Shown here: in pieces, positions 21,663 through 34,010 of the stretch | How positions within the stretch are numbered: position 1 is the first letter of the stretch | Layout of the letters: the number at the start of each line of letters is the position of its first letter | Origin: Adiantum capillus-veneris | Taxonomy: Eukaryota > Streptophyta > Polypodiopsida > Polypodiales > Pteridaceae | Length of the DNA: 64,000 nucleotides | Direction of reading: 5' to 3' | Assembly (NCBI GenBank): GCA_014529385.2 | Contig: CM043953.1 | Location: 83,369,838 to 83,433,837 of the forward strand | The notes under the pieces: model-generated | Database searches by the model: none | The model's input: the letters and a program-made list of their open reading frames with translations, nothing else | What the model was told of the DNA's origin: nothing | Made by a program: the position numbers and the translations under genes

Positions 21663-22394
21663 ATCCCAACCTCCTTGACTTGGATGACCGACAGAAAAAC
21701 CTGCCTTGGGTTTTGTTGGTTTAGAATATGCAAGCCATTGACTACGGCCATGCTTCAAGACCTCCACATAAGGCTGATGTTTCATTGTTGATATTCTCTC
21801 CATGTTCTCCATTTTGGAAATTCGAACAGCAAACTCTTTCGGAGCGTCTACCACTATCCTTGCAGTTCTAAACTTGTAGAACTCTTTTCTCAAAGCATAC
21901 TTAGTGCTGTTGTTACGCAAAAAATCTCTAGCCGCTATGATGGAATGCTGACCAGCTAGAATCCAGTAGTGGTATGTTGATAGCTTATCTCCATGCACTT
22001 CAGCTGTTTGTAAAGGAATTTTTGTAATTGGGTTATACGGCATCAAGTTTGCTGCACTGGAGACTGGCCTAGAGTGCCCTACAAATTGCTTCAAGAGATA
22101 TTTCGCATATACATCTGACAATGGTCTGCATCTATAGCCTTCTAGTGCAAGGTTGCATTGCTCAACCGGGATCAATTGGGTAAATTGTACACCAAATTTA
22201 AAATAGTGGTCAATTTCGACGTATCCATCTAGCCCACTCGTAGAAGTTTTGGCAACTTCTTTATCAAGATCTTTTTCTTTGGGTTGTATAATAGAGTCCA
22301 ACACAACTAAAGATACTGAGTCCACAACCACTGCCAGTGAGGGGGTTCCAACTGTTAGGGTTGCAAGTCCACTAGAATCTCTTGCTTCTTGAGT
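21663..22394 (-). CDS. Gene A, exon with ParB-like domain
   Basis: The exon starts after an acceptor TTATAG and ends at GAT|GTAAGT. The domain opens with QFTQLIPVEQCNLA, has RPLSDVYAKYLLKQF, the core YWILAGQHSIIAARDFL where ParB proteins have a G-x-R/H-R...A motif, and ends RIVVDAPKEFAVRISKMENM. The order of strand, G-x-H helix, strand, then a helix with a [E/M]N..R pattern matches the ParB/sulfiredoxin fold. In bacteria this domain binds nucleotide (CTP) or cuts DNA; here the role is unknown. The nearest alternative is a chance likeness. Confidence 0.55.
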
Positions 22395-22630
22395 CTATAA
22401 GGGTATAGCTAAAAGATTTTCTTCGGCCACATTTCCACTATTTCTCCAAGTGAGGGAGTCTGACTCTCCTTGAGCGTCTTAGATTGATTTTCTGTACCTG
22501 TGTCTTCATTCTTTCGCTTCTTATTCTTCTTTGTGCTGCTCAATTTACCTAAATATTGATTGACTTTCTTAAAGCCCTCAATATATAAGTCTATAAAGTT
22601 CTCACTTGGAGTGTCGTCTGGAAGCTCCAC

Positions 22631-22945
22631 TCACCCTGCTTTTGTCATTGTCACTCCTTCATAATCAACCTTCACCAATTTTTGAGCAAAGGCCACAGGC
22701 TCCAACAAGTAGGAGTCACCATTGAGTAGTTTTACTCCAAGGCATGGAGACATTTCAAGATCTGAACAATCTTTCTTTATCTCCTTGACAATACCATAGT
22801 CCTTGAAGGGCAATTGCTCTTTATCTTGAAAGAACAAGTGGACTTTCTCATCACTTCCACCATTTGGTAAGTGAAAATCTAGATACCAAGAACTTGGTGT
22901 TGAGCCTGTTGCATCAACTGACTTTGACTTTCTCTTCTGAGACAT
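22631..22945 (-). CDS. Gene A, N-terminal coding segment
   Basis: About 104 codons give a basic start and a compact domain (SWYLDFHLPNGGSDEKVHLF, then LGVKLLNGDSYLLEPVAFAQ) that I do not recognise. It ends at TGA inside the sequence AGGGTGAGT. The following frame (22630-22409) reads on sensibly (PDDTPSENFIDLYIEGFKK, then KKNKKRKNE), so the TGA may be a mutation and not a splice donor. Confidence 0.5.
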   Translation of the reverse strand: MSQKRKSKSVDATGSTPSSWYLDFHLPNGGSDEKVHLFFQDKEQLPFKDYGIVKEIKKDCSDLEMSPCLGVKLLNGDSYLLEPVAFAQKLVKVDYEGVTMTKAG

Positions 22946-22989
22946 TTTCTGTAAAAAGAATGACATATATTTAGAAAAAATGGATATTA

Positions 22990-25900
22990 TTACATCCATA
23001 TGGACCTAGGGCCATAGAGTCACCTCTATGTTAAACCATGTGGTCCTAGGTCCAAAAGGTGCCAACAAAATGGTTCTACAAGTGTACCTAGGCCACTCTA
23101 TGGTAGTGTGATCACATGTTCCGTTATGACATTAGAGGACCCTCAAAGAAGTATCCCTTGAATGGACTAAATACCCCTTTAGAGCCTCTACACCAACACC
23201 ATATGGCAATCTGTGGCCTGAAGGCCATAGGGTCCCCTGCATGCTAGTAAGAACCTCTCTGTGCTCTACATTGGCATCCTATGGCCCCAAGGCCACAAGG
23301 TGGCCACAATGTTTTAAAGAAACACTTCATGAGGGTTTTCAGGTAACCTATGAACCCAAGGCCATATGGTGCTCTCCATGCAAGTAAAAACCACTATTTG
23401 CTCTATATTGAGGAGACCTTGTGGGATGAAGTCCATAGGGTCCCCTCTATGCTAGTAAGAACCTCTGTTTACTCTATAATGGCACCTTGTGGCCTGAAGG
23501 TCATAGGGTTCCCTCTATGCTACTAAGAATCTCTTTGTGCTCTATGCTCTATCGTCTATGCTCTATGATCTATATTGACTTCCTATGGCCCCAAGACCAC
23601 AAGGTGCCCTCATCGTTTCCAAAACCACCTCATTGTTTTGCTATGGCCCTAGGGCCATAGCTCTCTATGCCGATATAAAGCACCATGCTCTATATTAGCT
23701 CCCTAAGGCCTGAAGGCCATAGGGTTGGCCTCAAGGGCCCCAAGGGTGCTCTGTATGCCAATGAAAAATACTATTCGCTCTATATTGAGAAGACCTTGTG
23801 GGTTGAAGGCCATAGGAACCCTCCTATGATGGATTTTTGACAACCAATCCCCCTAGGTCAGGATGTTCTATATGCTAGTAAAAACACTATTTGCTCTATA
23901 TTGGCACCATGTGACTTGAAAGCCATATGGTCCCCTATATTCTAGTAAGAGCCTCTCCATGCTCTATATTGGCACCCTTTGGCCTGAAGGCCATAGGGTC
24001 CGATCTTTGCTAGTAAGAACCGATCTATGCTCTATATTGGCACCCTATGGCCATAGGGTCCCCTGTATGCTAGTAAGAACCTCTCTATTCTCTACACATA
24101 CGATGACCCCAAGGCCACAAGTTGCCCTCTATGTTTTGAAGAAACCCTATACGATGGTTTTTTGGCAACCTATGGACCCACGGCCATAGGGTGCTCTCTA
24201 TGCCATTGAACAACCCTCATTGTTTTGGTACCCTATGGCCCCAGGTATAAAGCACTATTTGGTCTCTCTATGCTAGTAAGAACTGATCTTTGTTCTATAT
24301 TGGCACCCTTTGGCCTGAAGACCATAGGGTCCGCTCTGTGCTGGTAAGAACCGATCTATTCTCTATACTCTCTATATTCAGGCCATAGGGTCCCCTGTAT
24401 GTTAGTAAGAACCTCTCTATGCTCTACACATACTATGACCCCAAGCGCACAAGGTGCCCTCTATGTTTTGAAGAAACCCTTCATGATGGTTTTTTGGCAA
24501 CCTATGGACCCAGGGCCATAGGGTGCTCTCTATGCTAGTAAAAACACTATTTTCTCTATATCCCGGAGACTTTGTGGGCTGACGGCCATAGGTTCCTCTC
24601 TATGCTAGTGAGAACCTCTGTTTTCTCTACGTTGGCAGCATGTGGCCTGAAGGCCATAGGGTTCCTTGTATGCTAGTAAGAAGCTCTCTATGCTCTATGC
24701 TCTATGCTCTATATTGACATCCTATGGCCCCATGTATAAAGCACTATTTGGTCTCTCTATGTTAGTAAAAACAGATCTATGCTCTATATTGGCACCCTAT
24801 GGCCTTCAGGCCATAGGGTCCCCCCTATGCTAGTAAGTAACTCTCTATGTTCTACACATCCTATATGTTTTGAAGAAACCCTTCATGAGGGTTTTTTGGC
24901 AACCTATGGACCCAGGGCCATAGGATTCTCTCTATGCCATTGAGGAGACCTTGTGGGCTGAAGGCCAAAGGGTCCCCTCTATGCTTGTAAGAACCTCTTT
25001 TTTCTCTAAGTTGACACCCTGTGGCCTGAAGGCCATAGGGTTCCCTCTATGATAGTAAGAAGCTCTCTATGCTCTATGCTCTATGCTCTATATTGACATC
25101 CTATGGCCCCAAGGCCACAAGGTGCCCTCATAGTTTTGTAAAAACCCTCATTGTTTTGGCACATTATGCTCCCAAGTATAAAGCACTATTTGGTCTCTCT
25201 ATGCTAGCAAGAATCGATCTATGCTCTATATTGGGACCCTATGGCATTCACGCCATAGGGTGCTCTATATGCTAGTAAAAAACACTATTGCTCTATATTG
25301 ATGAGACTTTGTGGGTTGAAGGCCATAGGGTCCGCTCTATGCTAGAACCTCTGTTTTCTCTATATTGAGACCCTGTGGCTTGAAGGCCATAGGGTTCCCT
25401 CTATGGTAGTAAGAAGCTCTCTATGCTCTAAATTGACATCTTATGGCCCCAAGCCCACAAGGTGCCCTCATTGTTTTGAAAAAACCCTCATTGTTTTGAC
25501 ACCTTAAGGCCCCATGTATAAAGCACTATTTGGTCTCTCTATGCTAGTAAGAACCGATCTATGCTCCATATTGAGAGTCTGTGGCCTTCAAGCCATAGAG
25601 TCCCCTGTATTCTTGTAAGAACCTCTCTATGCTCTACACATCTTGAAGAAACCATTCATGACAGTTTTTTGGCAACCTATGGACCCAGGTCCATAGGGTG
25701 CTCTCTATGCCAGTAAAAAACACTATTTTCTCTATATTGAGGAGACCTTGTGGGTTGAAGGCCATAGGGTCCCCTCTATGCTAGTAAGAATCTCTGTTAT
25801 CTCTATATTGACACCCTGTGGCCTGAAGGCCATAGGGTTTCCTCTATGGTAGTAAGAAGCTCTCTATGCTCTTTGCTCTATGCTCTATGCTCTAAATTGA

Positions 25901-26290
25901 CATCCTATGGCCCCAAGTACTATTTGGTCTCTCTATGCTAGTAAGAACCGATCTATGCTCCATATTGGGAGCCTGTGGCCTTCAGGCCATAGAGTCCCTT
26001 GTATTCTAGTAAGAACCTCTCTATGCTCTACACATCTTATGACCCTAAGGACACAAGGTGCCCTGTATGTTTTAAAGAAACCATTCATGACAGTTTTTTG
26101 GCAACCTATGGACCCAGGTTCATAGGGTCCCCTCTATGCTAGTAAGAACCTCTGTTATCTGTATATTGACACCCTGTGGCTTGAAGGCCATAGGGTTCCC
26201 TCTATGGTAGTAAGGAGCTCTCTATGCTCTTTGCTCTATGCTCTACATAGAGATCTTATGGCCCGAAGGCCACAAGGTGCCCTCATTGTT
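22990..26290. repeat. Left arm satellite, subfamily 1
   Basis: Dozens of diverged units combine TGGCCTGAAGGCCATAGGGT, CCCCTCTATGCTAGTAAGAACC, and CTCTATGCTCTATATTGGCACC. Higher-order units several hundred bp long recur (ATTGTTTTG...GCACTATTTGGTCTCTC at 24240, 24725, 25165, 25520). It lies directly upstream of gene A, and the 40080-40415 block is its inverted counterpart. Confidence 0.93.
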
Positions 26291-27710
26291 TCAGATGGAA
26301 AGTAGGGCACCTTGTGACCCTAGGGAACATAGGGAATCCTATGGCCCTTAGACCACAAGGTCTTTAGATAGGACAGAGGGCATCCAAGGGCCCGAGGGTG
26401 GCCTACGTACATAGGGTACACCATGGTGCATATTAACGGGCACCATGGCAGCCCCATGCACCTAGGGCTCTAGGGCCATAGGATCTCCAAAAGGAACATA
26501 GGGAATTATATGGCCCTTGCAATTGTACATTGCCACCCTATGGCACTTGGGCTATACGGTCTTCAGATGGAACGTAGGGCACCTTGTGACCCTAGGGAAC
26601 ATAGGGAATCCTATGGCCCTTCAGATTGTAGGTTGTCACCCTATGGCCCTTGGGCCACAAGGTCTTTAGATGGGAAGTAGGGCACCCTGTGATCCTATGG
26701 ATATAGGGCCATAGGATCTCCAAAAAAAACATATGGAACCCTATGGCCCTTGAGATTGTATAAATACACCCTATGGCCCTTGGGCCACAAGGTCTCAAGA
26801 TGGAACATAGGGCACCTTTTGATCCTATGGCCATAGGTTCCTTATGTTCCTTTTGGAGATTTTATGGCGCTAGGGCCATAGGATCTTCAGAAGGAACATA
26901 GGGAACCATATGGCCCTTGAGATTGTACATTCCATATGGTTTTTGAGATGGCCCTTGAGATTGTACATTCCATTAGAGATCTAAATCTCAAATGGTACAT
27001 TGCCACATATGGCCCTTGGGCCACAATGTCTCTTGATGGGACATAGGGCACCCTGTGATCCTATGTTCGTAGGGCCCTATGTTCCTTTTGGAGATCCTAT
27101 GGCCCGAGGACCATAGGATCTCCAAAAGGAACATAGGGAACCCTGTGATTCTATATCCGTAGGGCCATATGTTTATTTTGGAGATCCTATGGCTCGAGGA
27201 CCATAGGATCTCCAAAAGGAACATAGGGAACCCTATGGCCCTTGAGATTGTACATTCCCACACTATGGCCCTTGGGCCACAAGGTCTCCAATAGGTCACC
27301 CTTTGATCCTATGGCCCTAGATTCTTTATGTTGCTTTTGGAGATTCTATGGCCCTAGTGCCACCCTATCTCCAAAACAAACATAGGGAACCCTATGGCCC
27401 TTGAGATTGTACATTGCCACCCTAAGGCCCTTGGGCCACAAGGTCTCTAAATCGGACATAGAGCACCATGTGATCCTATGGCCATAGTGCCATATATATG
27501 TTTCGAAGATCCTATGGCCCTATGGCCATAGGATCTTCAATAGGAACGTAGGGAACCCTATGACCCTTGAGATTGTACATTGGCACCCTATGGCCAGATA
27601 GGACATTGGTCACCCTATAGTACAATGTGAGACCACCCTATGGCCTTATGGTCATAGGGTTCCTCAGGGCCATATGTTACTCTTTAGTATGAGGTGAAAC
27701 CCTATGTAGC
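26290..27710. repeat. Left arm satellite, subfamily 2
   Basis: Units read GATCCTATGGCCCTAGGGCC, ATAGGATCTCCAAAAGGAAC, ATAGGGAACCCTATGGCCCT and TGAGATTGTACATTGCCACC. The same unit appears in reverse complement at 38690-40080. Confidence 0.92.
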
Positions 27711-28502
27711 CACACCAGGTCTGCCCTTCTAAAGATTCAATGTCTAGTTTTATTTTAGTGACTACAAATGAATTTAAAGAAACTATATTACACCATATCT
27801 TACAAGCACATATAGTGTACACTTTCTTTCCCACCTTCTTGCCTCTTTTCTTTTTCCATCCTCCTGCAACTGAACCCTAATCCATCCTCATACAAGAGCG
27901 TGCTCTACTCGTCCTCTTACAACGTGTGCCCAACTCCCCACAACCCAATTACAGGTATCCAAAGTTTCAGCATTTTTTGTAGTTATTGTCTTTTGCATTT
28001 GCAGGTTTATAATTTTTTGTTGTAATTAGAGATTTTTGCAGTTAGAGTTTTACAATTTTACAGTATTAGGTCACTTATGAGGAGTTTTCTGTTTTACATA
28101 TTAAGGTCCCTAATAAGAGTTTTTCGTTTTACAAATTTAGGTCCCTAATTAGTGTCTTCTGTTTTATATCTTTAGGTCTCTAATTAGAGTATTCTGCATT
28201 ACAATTTTAGATCTCTAATTAGAGATTTTTCTGTTTTATATTTCTACAGTCTACAGTTTTACAGTTTTAGAGATGTAATTAATGATTTTTGTTTATTGTT
28301 CTAGAGAGAGGTGATTCACAACTTAGCTAAAACGTAATTAGATTAAGAATAGTTAAAACCAAATTAAGCAAAAAGATTAGGGTTTCTACAGGATACCTCT
28401 GAGTAAATCTGTGTTTGATGAAAACTGGCTGCAGCAGTAACAAGCAGTAACTTAGGTGTGTTGAGGCCGCGACGATGATGGTAACAGATCTGTGTTTGGG
28501 AG
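27711..28502. other. Centre of the divergent locus, left part, with 35-bp repeats
   Basis: A pyrimidine-rich block (about 27830-27960) leads to four or five units of a roughly 35-bp repeat, GGTCCCTAATTAGAG then TTTTCTGTTTTACA, at about 28075-28290. The region would lie between genes A and B if the copia array were removed, so it may hold their promoters or first exons. I can place neither. Confidence 0.5.
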
Positions 28503-29186
28503 TGTTAAGTATGGAGCCTGATTTACCCTTGTAATTTTCTGTGGTAAAAGCACACATTTGTAAGGCCCCCATTATGAGGAGAAGCCATCGTGCGTGAAGG
28601 AAAATCACTCACCGGAAACCAAAATTTTCACGGACAAGAATCAGGGGCAACTTTAGGGGCCTCGGGGGCGGAGACCCCCAAGACTTTTTTTCCCTCGCGG
28701 GAATATTTCTTTTCGTCGGAATATTATGGCCGGACAGCGGCCGAAAAGTGGTCGAAAAACAATCGATAGGTTGGCCGGTGGCCGGTAGTCAATGGCCGGT
28801 GGCCGGTGGCCGGTGTTCGGAAGTCAATGGCCGGTGGGGCCGGTGGCCAAATTCAAAAGCGGACTTGTCTTCTCAAGGGCGGCCACACATGGGCGGATTG
28901 GAGGGTCCGATTTGGACTTATTCGCACAAGGGCGGCTACACATGGCTGCCTCTCATAAGAGAGGGCAGCCCTTTTGGCCTATAAAAGGAGGCCATTTCTA
29001 CACACATTTCATAGTGTGAAGTTGATGCAACAAGGTGAGTGTGAGGTGGTGAGAGTGAAGCAAGGCGGGAGCTCCATTAAGGGTATAATCCCTTTGTAAA
29101 CTACTTCTTGTTTTGAAGTACGAAAGCCATTGAGTGGCTGCTTTCCCATGGACGTAGCCCACATTGGGTGAACCACGTATATCGTG

Positions 29187-29225
<39 letters not shown>

Positions 29226-29310
29226 CTATAATCTCTTGTGTGTGAAATCTGTCTCTCTCCATTAAGTAATCTACTCAAATATCTATTTAGCTACGTCTTA
29301 TTTCCTAACA
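28503..29310 (+). repeat. Family-B LTR 1 (808 bp)
   Basis: Begins TGTTAAGTATGGAGCC and ends TATTTCCTAACA. It holds a GGCCGGTGGCCGGT-rich minisatellite (about 28770-28850), a TATA box TATAAAAG at 28980-28987, and a CT microsatellite. Confidence 0.95.
28980..28987 (+). promoter_or_regulatory. TATA box of family-B LTR 1
   Basis: GGCCTATAAAAGGAGG is kept in all full LTRs (also about 33695 and 37668, and on the minus strand near 50850 and 54755). It is the likely start element for retrotransposon transcription. Confidence 0.8.
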
Positions 29311-29312
29311 AC

Positions 29313-29324
29313 TGGTATCAGAGC
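29313..29324 (+). other. Primer binding site, initiator Met tRNA type
   Basis: TGGTATCAGAGC lies two bases after the LTR, the standard copia primer site. Confidence 0.93.
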
Positions 29325-29380
29325 AAGGTTTGCTCATAGCTAAATTATCTCAAGAAAGGATTCCTTGTTGATTGGGAGTT

Positions 29381-30190
29381 ATGGCGGAGGAAGGGAAGCT
29401 CAAGATTGAGAAGTTCAACGGAAAAAACTACCAACATTGGAAGATGCAGATTGAAAACTATCTCTACTAGAAGGACCTCTATTTGCCACTAGGCGGTCTT
29501 GCAAAGAAGCCCGCAACAATGGCAGATGAACCATGCATTGTCCTTGATCGAAAGGCACTGGAAACAATCCGGTTAAGCTTGGCGTCAACGGTGGCCTTCA
29601 TTGTTTCGAACATGAAGACCACGGAGGACTTGATGAAGTCACTTGACGACTTCTACGAGAAACCATCGGCATCCAATAAGGTATTTCTTATGAAGCGCTT
29701 GTTCAATCTAAAGATGGCAGAGAATGGTTCAATTGCAGAACACCTAAATGACTTTAACACAAACATAAGTCAACTTCGATCAGTGAAAATCAATTTCTAT
29801 GACGAAGTGCGAGCTCTCCTTATACTATCATCTCTACCGGATAGTTGGGACAGCCTTGTGATGGCTGTAAGTAATTCTATCTCTGGCACAAATACTCTGA
29901 AGTTTGATGATGTTGTGGGTGTTCTCCTAAGCGAGGAAATGCGAAGGAGAAGCACAGGAGAATCATCAAGTGCTGCACTATCAGTGGAAACAAGAGGAAG
30001 GCTTAAGGAGAGGTTCAAAAAACAAAAGGGTCGTGATCGCTCAAGGCGGAGCAAGTCACGCACAAAGTCAGTTCTTGAATGTTGGAACTGCGGCAAGAAG
30101 GGCCACGTCAAGAAGGATTGCTCGTCCAAGAAGAAGAAGGAGACAGAGTCTCAAGACAACAAGCCAACATCGGACGCCAATGTGGCATGT
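29381..30190 (+). pseudogene. gag: Family-B copia gag, first internal copy
   Basis: ATG at 29381 opens MAEEGKLKIEKFNGKNYQHW, then TAG at 29468-29470 cuts it (LY-stop-KDLY, where the copy at 54383 has LYHKDLY). The frame then stays open through the copia Gag core to a CCHC knuckle C-W-N-C-G-K-K-G-H-V-K-K-D-C at 30080-30121. Apart from the TAG the protein is well kept. Confidence 0.88.
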
Positions 30191-33100
30191 AAAGTAGAGC
30201 AAGATGCTCTAATTCTCTTATTAGACAATGTGTCTAATTCTTGGATAGTAGATTCCGGGGCTTCATTCCATGCAACACCACACAAGCAACATTTCCAAGA
30301 CTACACCAAAGGTAATTTTGGGTATCTATACTTGGGAGATGATGAAGCTTGTGAGATTGTCGGCAAAGGTACAGTTTCTGTCAAAACTGCTAACGGAAAT
30401 GAATGGAAGCTTATAGATGTTAGGCATGTTCCTTCTCTTCGCAAAAATTTGATCTCTACAGGACAATTGGACGATGAAGGTCACAACATTGCATTCGGAA
30501 ACAAACGGTGGAAGATCTCAAAGGGATCTTTGGTGGCTGCCAAGGGAGAAAAGGTCGGTACACTTTACTTGTGTAGTGTTAGCACGCAACCTTCAACTTG
30601 TGCAGCAACTACAGAAGTTGACAGTGCGGTGTGGCACTACCGACTTGGGCATATGAGTGCCAAAGGAATGCAAATCCTTCAAACAAAGAAGCTTCTACCA
30701 GGTTTGAAAGAAGTGGACTTAGAGTTCTGTGAAGATTGTGTTTATGGTAAACAAAAGAGGGTAAAATTTCAACAATCAAGAAATGAAAGAAAAAATAAAA
30801 AACTTGATTTGGTTCATTCTGATGTTTGGGGCCCTACAACTACACCATCACTTGGTGGCTCATTGTACTGTGTAACATTCATAGACGATGTGACTAGAAA
30901 AACATGGGTTTATGTCATGAAGAATAAATCCGATGTATTTTCCACATTTCAAAGGTGGAAAGCCTTTGTGGAGAATGAATCAGGTACCAAGGTTAAATGC
31001 CTCAGATCCGACAATGGAGGTGAATATTGCAGCCAAGCTTTTGAAAGCTTTTGTGCTAGCAATGGCATTCGGAGGCAAAGGACAACCCCAAGGACACCTC
31101 AACAAAATGGGATTTCGGAAAGGATGAACAGGACAATCATGGACAGGCACGAAGCATGCGGCTACATGCAGGCCTACCGCTTGAGCTTTGGGCAGAAGCT
31201 GTAAGTACGTATGTGTACTTAATCAATCGGTCACCCTCACCGGCATTGGATTGGGGAGTTCCAAAAGAGGTAAACCGGTGAATTATGCATTTCTCAAAGT
31301 GTTTGGGTGTGAGGCTTTCATGCACATAGATAGAAGCCTAAGATCAAAGTTAGATGCAAAGTCCAAAAAGTGTTTCTTCATTGGCTATGGAGAAGGAGAC
31401 TTTGGGTATCGCCTATGGAATCCTGAAGATGGTAAAATCTTAAGGAGTAGGGATGTAATTTTAAACGAACAAAATATGTACAAAGATTACTTGGAAAGAA
31501 AACAAACAAAAGAAACAGGTGATGAGTACATGGAGCTTGAGGACGGTGAAGACTCAAGGACTGCAAACGGTGACAATGTGCAACAACGTCAACCAAATGA
31601 GGAGCCTCAACCTATTCCCCGAAGATCTACAAGAGCAAGTGGACCTCCAGAAAGGTTTGTTCCTTCCTTCAACCATCTCTTGATCTCAGATTCTGGAGAG
31701 CCGAAATCATATGAAGAAGCTATGCAACATGAATCCAAAGAAGAATGGACGAAGAGCATGCAAGTGGAGATGGACTGACTACATCGCAACCAAACATGAG
31801 AATTGGTTGAGTTGCCTAAAGGTAAGCGGGCACTTCAAACAAATGGGTGTACAAGGTGAAGGAAGAAGAAGGTGGGAAGAAAAGGTACAAGTCTAGGCTT
31901 GTGGTAAAAGGTTTTTCTCAAAAGAAAGGTATTGACTTCAATGAAATATTTTCTCCTGTTGTAAAAATGAACTCAATTAGGCTTGTCTTAAGCCTTGTGG
32001 CTGCTCATGATCTAAATCTCGAGCAAATGGATGTAAATACGGCATTCCCTCACGGTGACTTAGAGGAGGAAATCTACATGCTTCAACCAAAGGGGTATGA
32101 AGTAAAAGGTAAGGAGAAAATGGTTTGCAGATTAAAGAAGAGCTTGTATGGTTTAAAGCAAGCATCAAGACAATGGTACTTGAAGTTTGATCGATGGATG
32201 TTGGATCATGGATTCACAAGATGCAACTCGGATCACTGCGTCTACACGGAGAATTTGGGAGATGGGAAATTCATCATCCTAATGTTGTATGTTGATGACA
32301 TGTTGATTGCAAGTGCTAACATGCAGGACATCAAAGACATAAGAGGAGCTGTCCAAATCTTTGTCAATGAAAGTTTTAGGTGCTGCAAAGAGGATACTTG
32401 GTATGAAAATATCAAGGGACAGGACGAAGAAGACAATAAAGCTATCTCAAGAAGATTACATCAAAAAGGTACTAGAAAGGTTTGCAATGCAAAACGCAAA
32501 ATGCAAAACCAGTTTCTACACCTTTGGCTGGTCATTTTAAACTAACTAAGGATGTGTGTCCAAAGACACAAGAGGAGATAGCCTATATGTCTAAAGTTCC
32601 ATATGCTACACCGGTAGGTTCTCTAATGTATGCAATGGTCTGGATAAGGCCAGACATTGCACATGCAGTGGGAGTTGTGAGTAGGTTCATGGACAACCCA
32701 GGTAAAGAGAATTGGCAAGCTGTGAAGTGGATACTTAGGTATCTAAAAGGGACAACAACAAATGCTTTGTATTTTGGAGGAACTAATATTTTTCTAGAAG
32801 GGTATGTTGATGCAGATATGGCAGGTGACAAAGATACTCGAAGGAGCACTACTGGCTATGTGTTCACGGTTGGAGGCACAGCAGTAAGCTTGGCTTCAAA
32901 GCTGCAGAAAGTGGTTTCACTTTCTACCACGGAAGCAGAGTATGTAGCAATGACGGAGGCAAGCAAAGAAATTCTGTGGCTTCACAGATTCTTAGAAGAG
33001 CTTGGATTCAAACAAAACAATTGTGTCTTGTATAGTGATAGCCAAAGCGCTATCCATCTTGCGAAGAACTCAGCCTTTCATTCAAGGAAAAAGCACATTG

Positions 33101-33255
33101 AGGTGAGATATCACTTCATACGCACTCTTTTGGAAGAGGGACAACTAAAGCTAGGAAAGGTGTATACAAGTGAAAATCCTGCAGACATGTGTACAAAGGT
33201 CGTCAACAAGGAGAAGTTGAGCTTTTGCTCATCTTCAATCGGCATTCAAGGATAA
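30191..33255 (+). pseudogene. pol: Family-B copia pol, first internal copy
   Basis: Ordered remains: protease WIVDSGASFHAT near 30241, GAG-pre-integrase HYRLGHMSAKG, integrase (HSDVWGP, FIDDVTRKTWVY, LRSDNGGEY, TPQQNG), RT with LEQMDVNTAF and YVDDML near 32287, RNase H with GYVDADMAG, STTEAEY and SRKKHIEVRYHF. Breaks include a frameshift near 31137, a 10-bp loss near 31271, TGA at 31776-31778 and a 2-base loss near 32341. Not functional. Confidence 0.9.
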
Positions 33256-33304
33256 GAAGCTAGAATAGAAAGCAATCACAGGTTTGGTTTGGAGATCAGT
33301 CTCC

Positions 33305-33315
33305 AAGTGGGAGAT
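33305..33315 (+). other. Polypurine tract of family-B copia
   Basis: AAGTGGGAGAT directly precedes LTR 2. The same tract stands before LTR 3 and, as AAGTGGAAGAT, in the minus-strand copy. Confidence 0.85.
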
Positions 33316-34010
33316 TGTTAAGTATGGAGCCTGATTTACCCTTGTAATTTTCTGTGGTAAAAGCGCACATTTGTAAGGCCCCCATTATGAGGAGAAGCCA
33401 TCGTGCGTGAAGGAAAATCACTCACTGGAAACCAAAATTTTCACGGACAAAAATCAGGGGAAATTCTTTTTCGCCGGAATATTATGGCCGGACGGCGACC
33501 GGTACTCAATGGCCGATGGCCGGTGGTCGGAAGTCAATGGCCGGTGGCAGGTGGCCGGTGGCCGAATTCAAAAGCGGACTTGTCTTCTCAAGGGCGGCCA
33601 CACATGGGCGGATTGGAGGGTCCGATTTGGACTTATTCGCACAAGGGCGGCTACACATGGCTGTCTCTCATAAGAGAGGGCAGCCCTTTTGGCCTATAAA
33701 AGGAGGCCATTTCTACACACACCTCATAGTGTGAAGTTGATGCAACAAGGTGAGTGTGAGGTGGTGAGAGTGAAGCAAGGCGGGAGCTCCATTAAGGGTA
33801 TAATCCCTTTGTAAACTACTTCTTGTTTTGAAGTACTAAAGCCATTGAGTGGCTGCTTTCCCGTGGACGTAGCCCACATTGGGTGAGGCACGTATATCGT
33901 GTGTCCTCTCTCTCTCTCTCTCTACTCTATAATCTCGTGTATATAAATCTGTCTCTCTCCATTAAGTAATCTACTCAATTATCTATTTAGCTACGTCTTA
34001 TTTCCTAACA
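33316..34010 (+). repeat. Family-B LTR 2 (middle, 695 bp)
   Basis: Same ends as LTR 1 but lacks about 60 bp near its position 130 (the GGGGCCTCGGGG...CCCAAGAC block) and has a short CT tract. Its 3' end joins directly to coding sequence equal to position 30168, with no primer site. Confidence 0.95.

Larger units (their letters stand above)
20209..22945 (-). pseudogene. Gene A: ParB-like plus DNA-methyltransferase-like protein
   Basis: Start at ATG 22943-22945, just after a splice acceptor CTTTTTACAG. The order is: N-terminal region (MSQKRKSKSVDATGS...), Lys-rich segment, ParB-like domain, one confirmed 80-bp intron, and a C-terminal region resembling the motif-I end of a beta-class DNA methyltransferase. 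In-frame TGA (22631-22633) and TAA (21325-21327) interrupt it; each could come from a CGA or CAA codon by one C-to-T change. The TGA also lies in an AGGGTGAGT donor-like context, so an intron ending at the acceptor near 22395 is an alternative. Bacterial ParB-methylase fusions are known from phages and plasmids; a plant version would be unusual. Function unknown. Confidence 0.6.

Noticed and set aside
26592-27299. Minus-strand ORFs with repeated HRITGCP and LEILWP peptides (also 39716-40505)
   Set aside because: Produced by the palindromic satellite in all frames.
16660-27710. CRISPR array
   Set aside because: Units are diverged throughout, without constant repeats and unique spacers, and the DNA is eukaryotic.
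28748-29019. ORFs rich in GRWPVAGSQWPVAGG (also 33403-33734, 37258-37707, 54840-55115)
   Set aside because: They are the GGCCGGTGG minisatellite inside family-B LTRs, upstream of the promoter.
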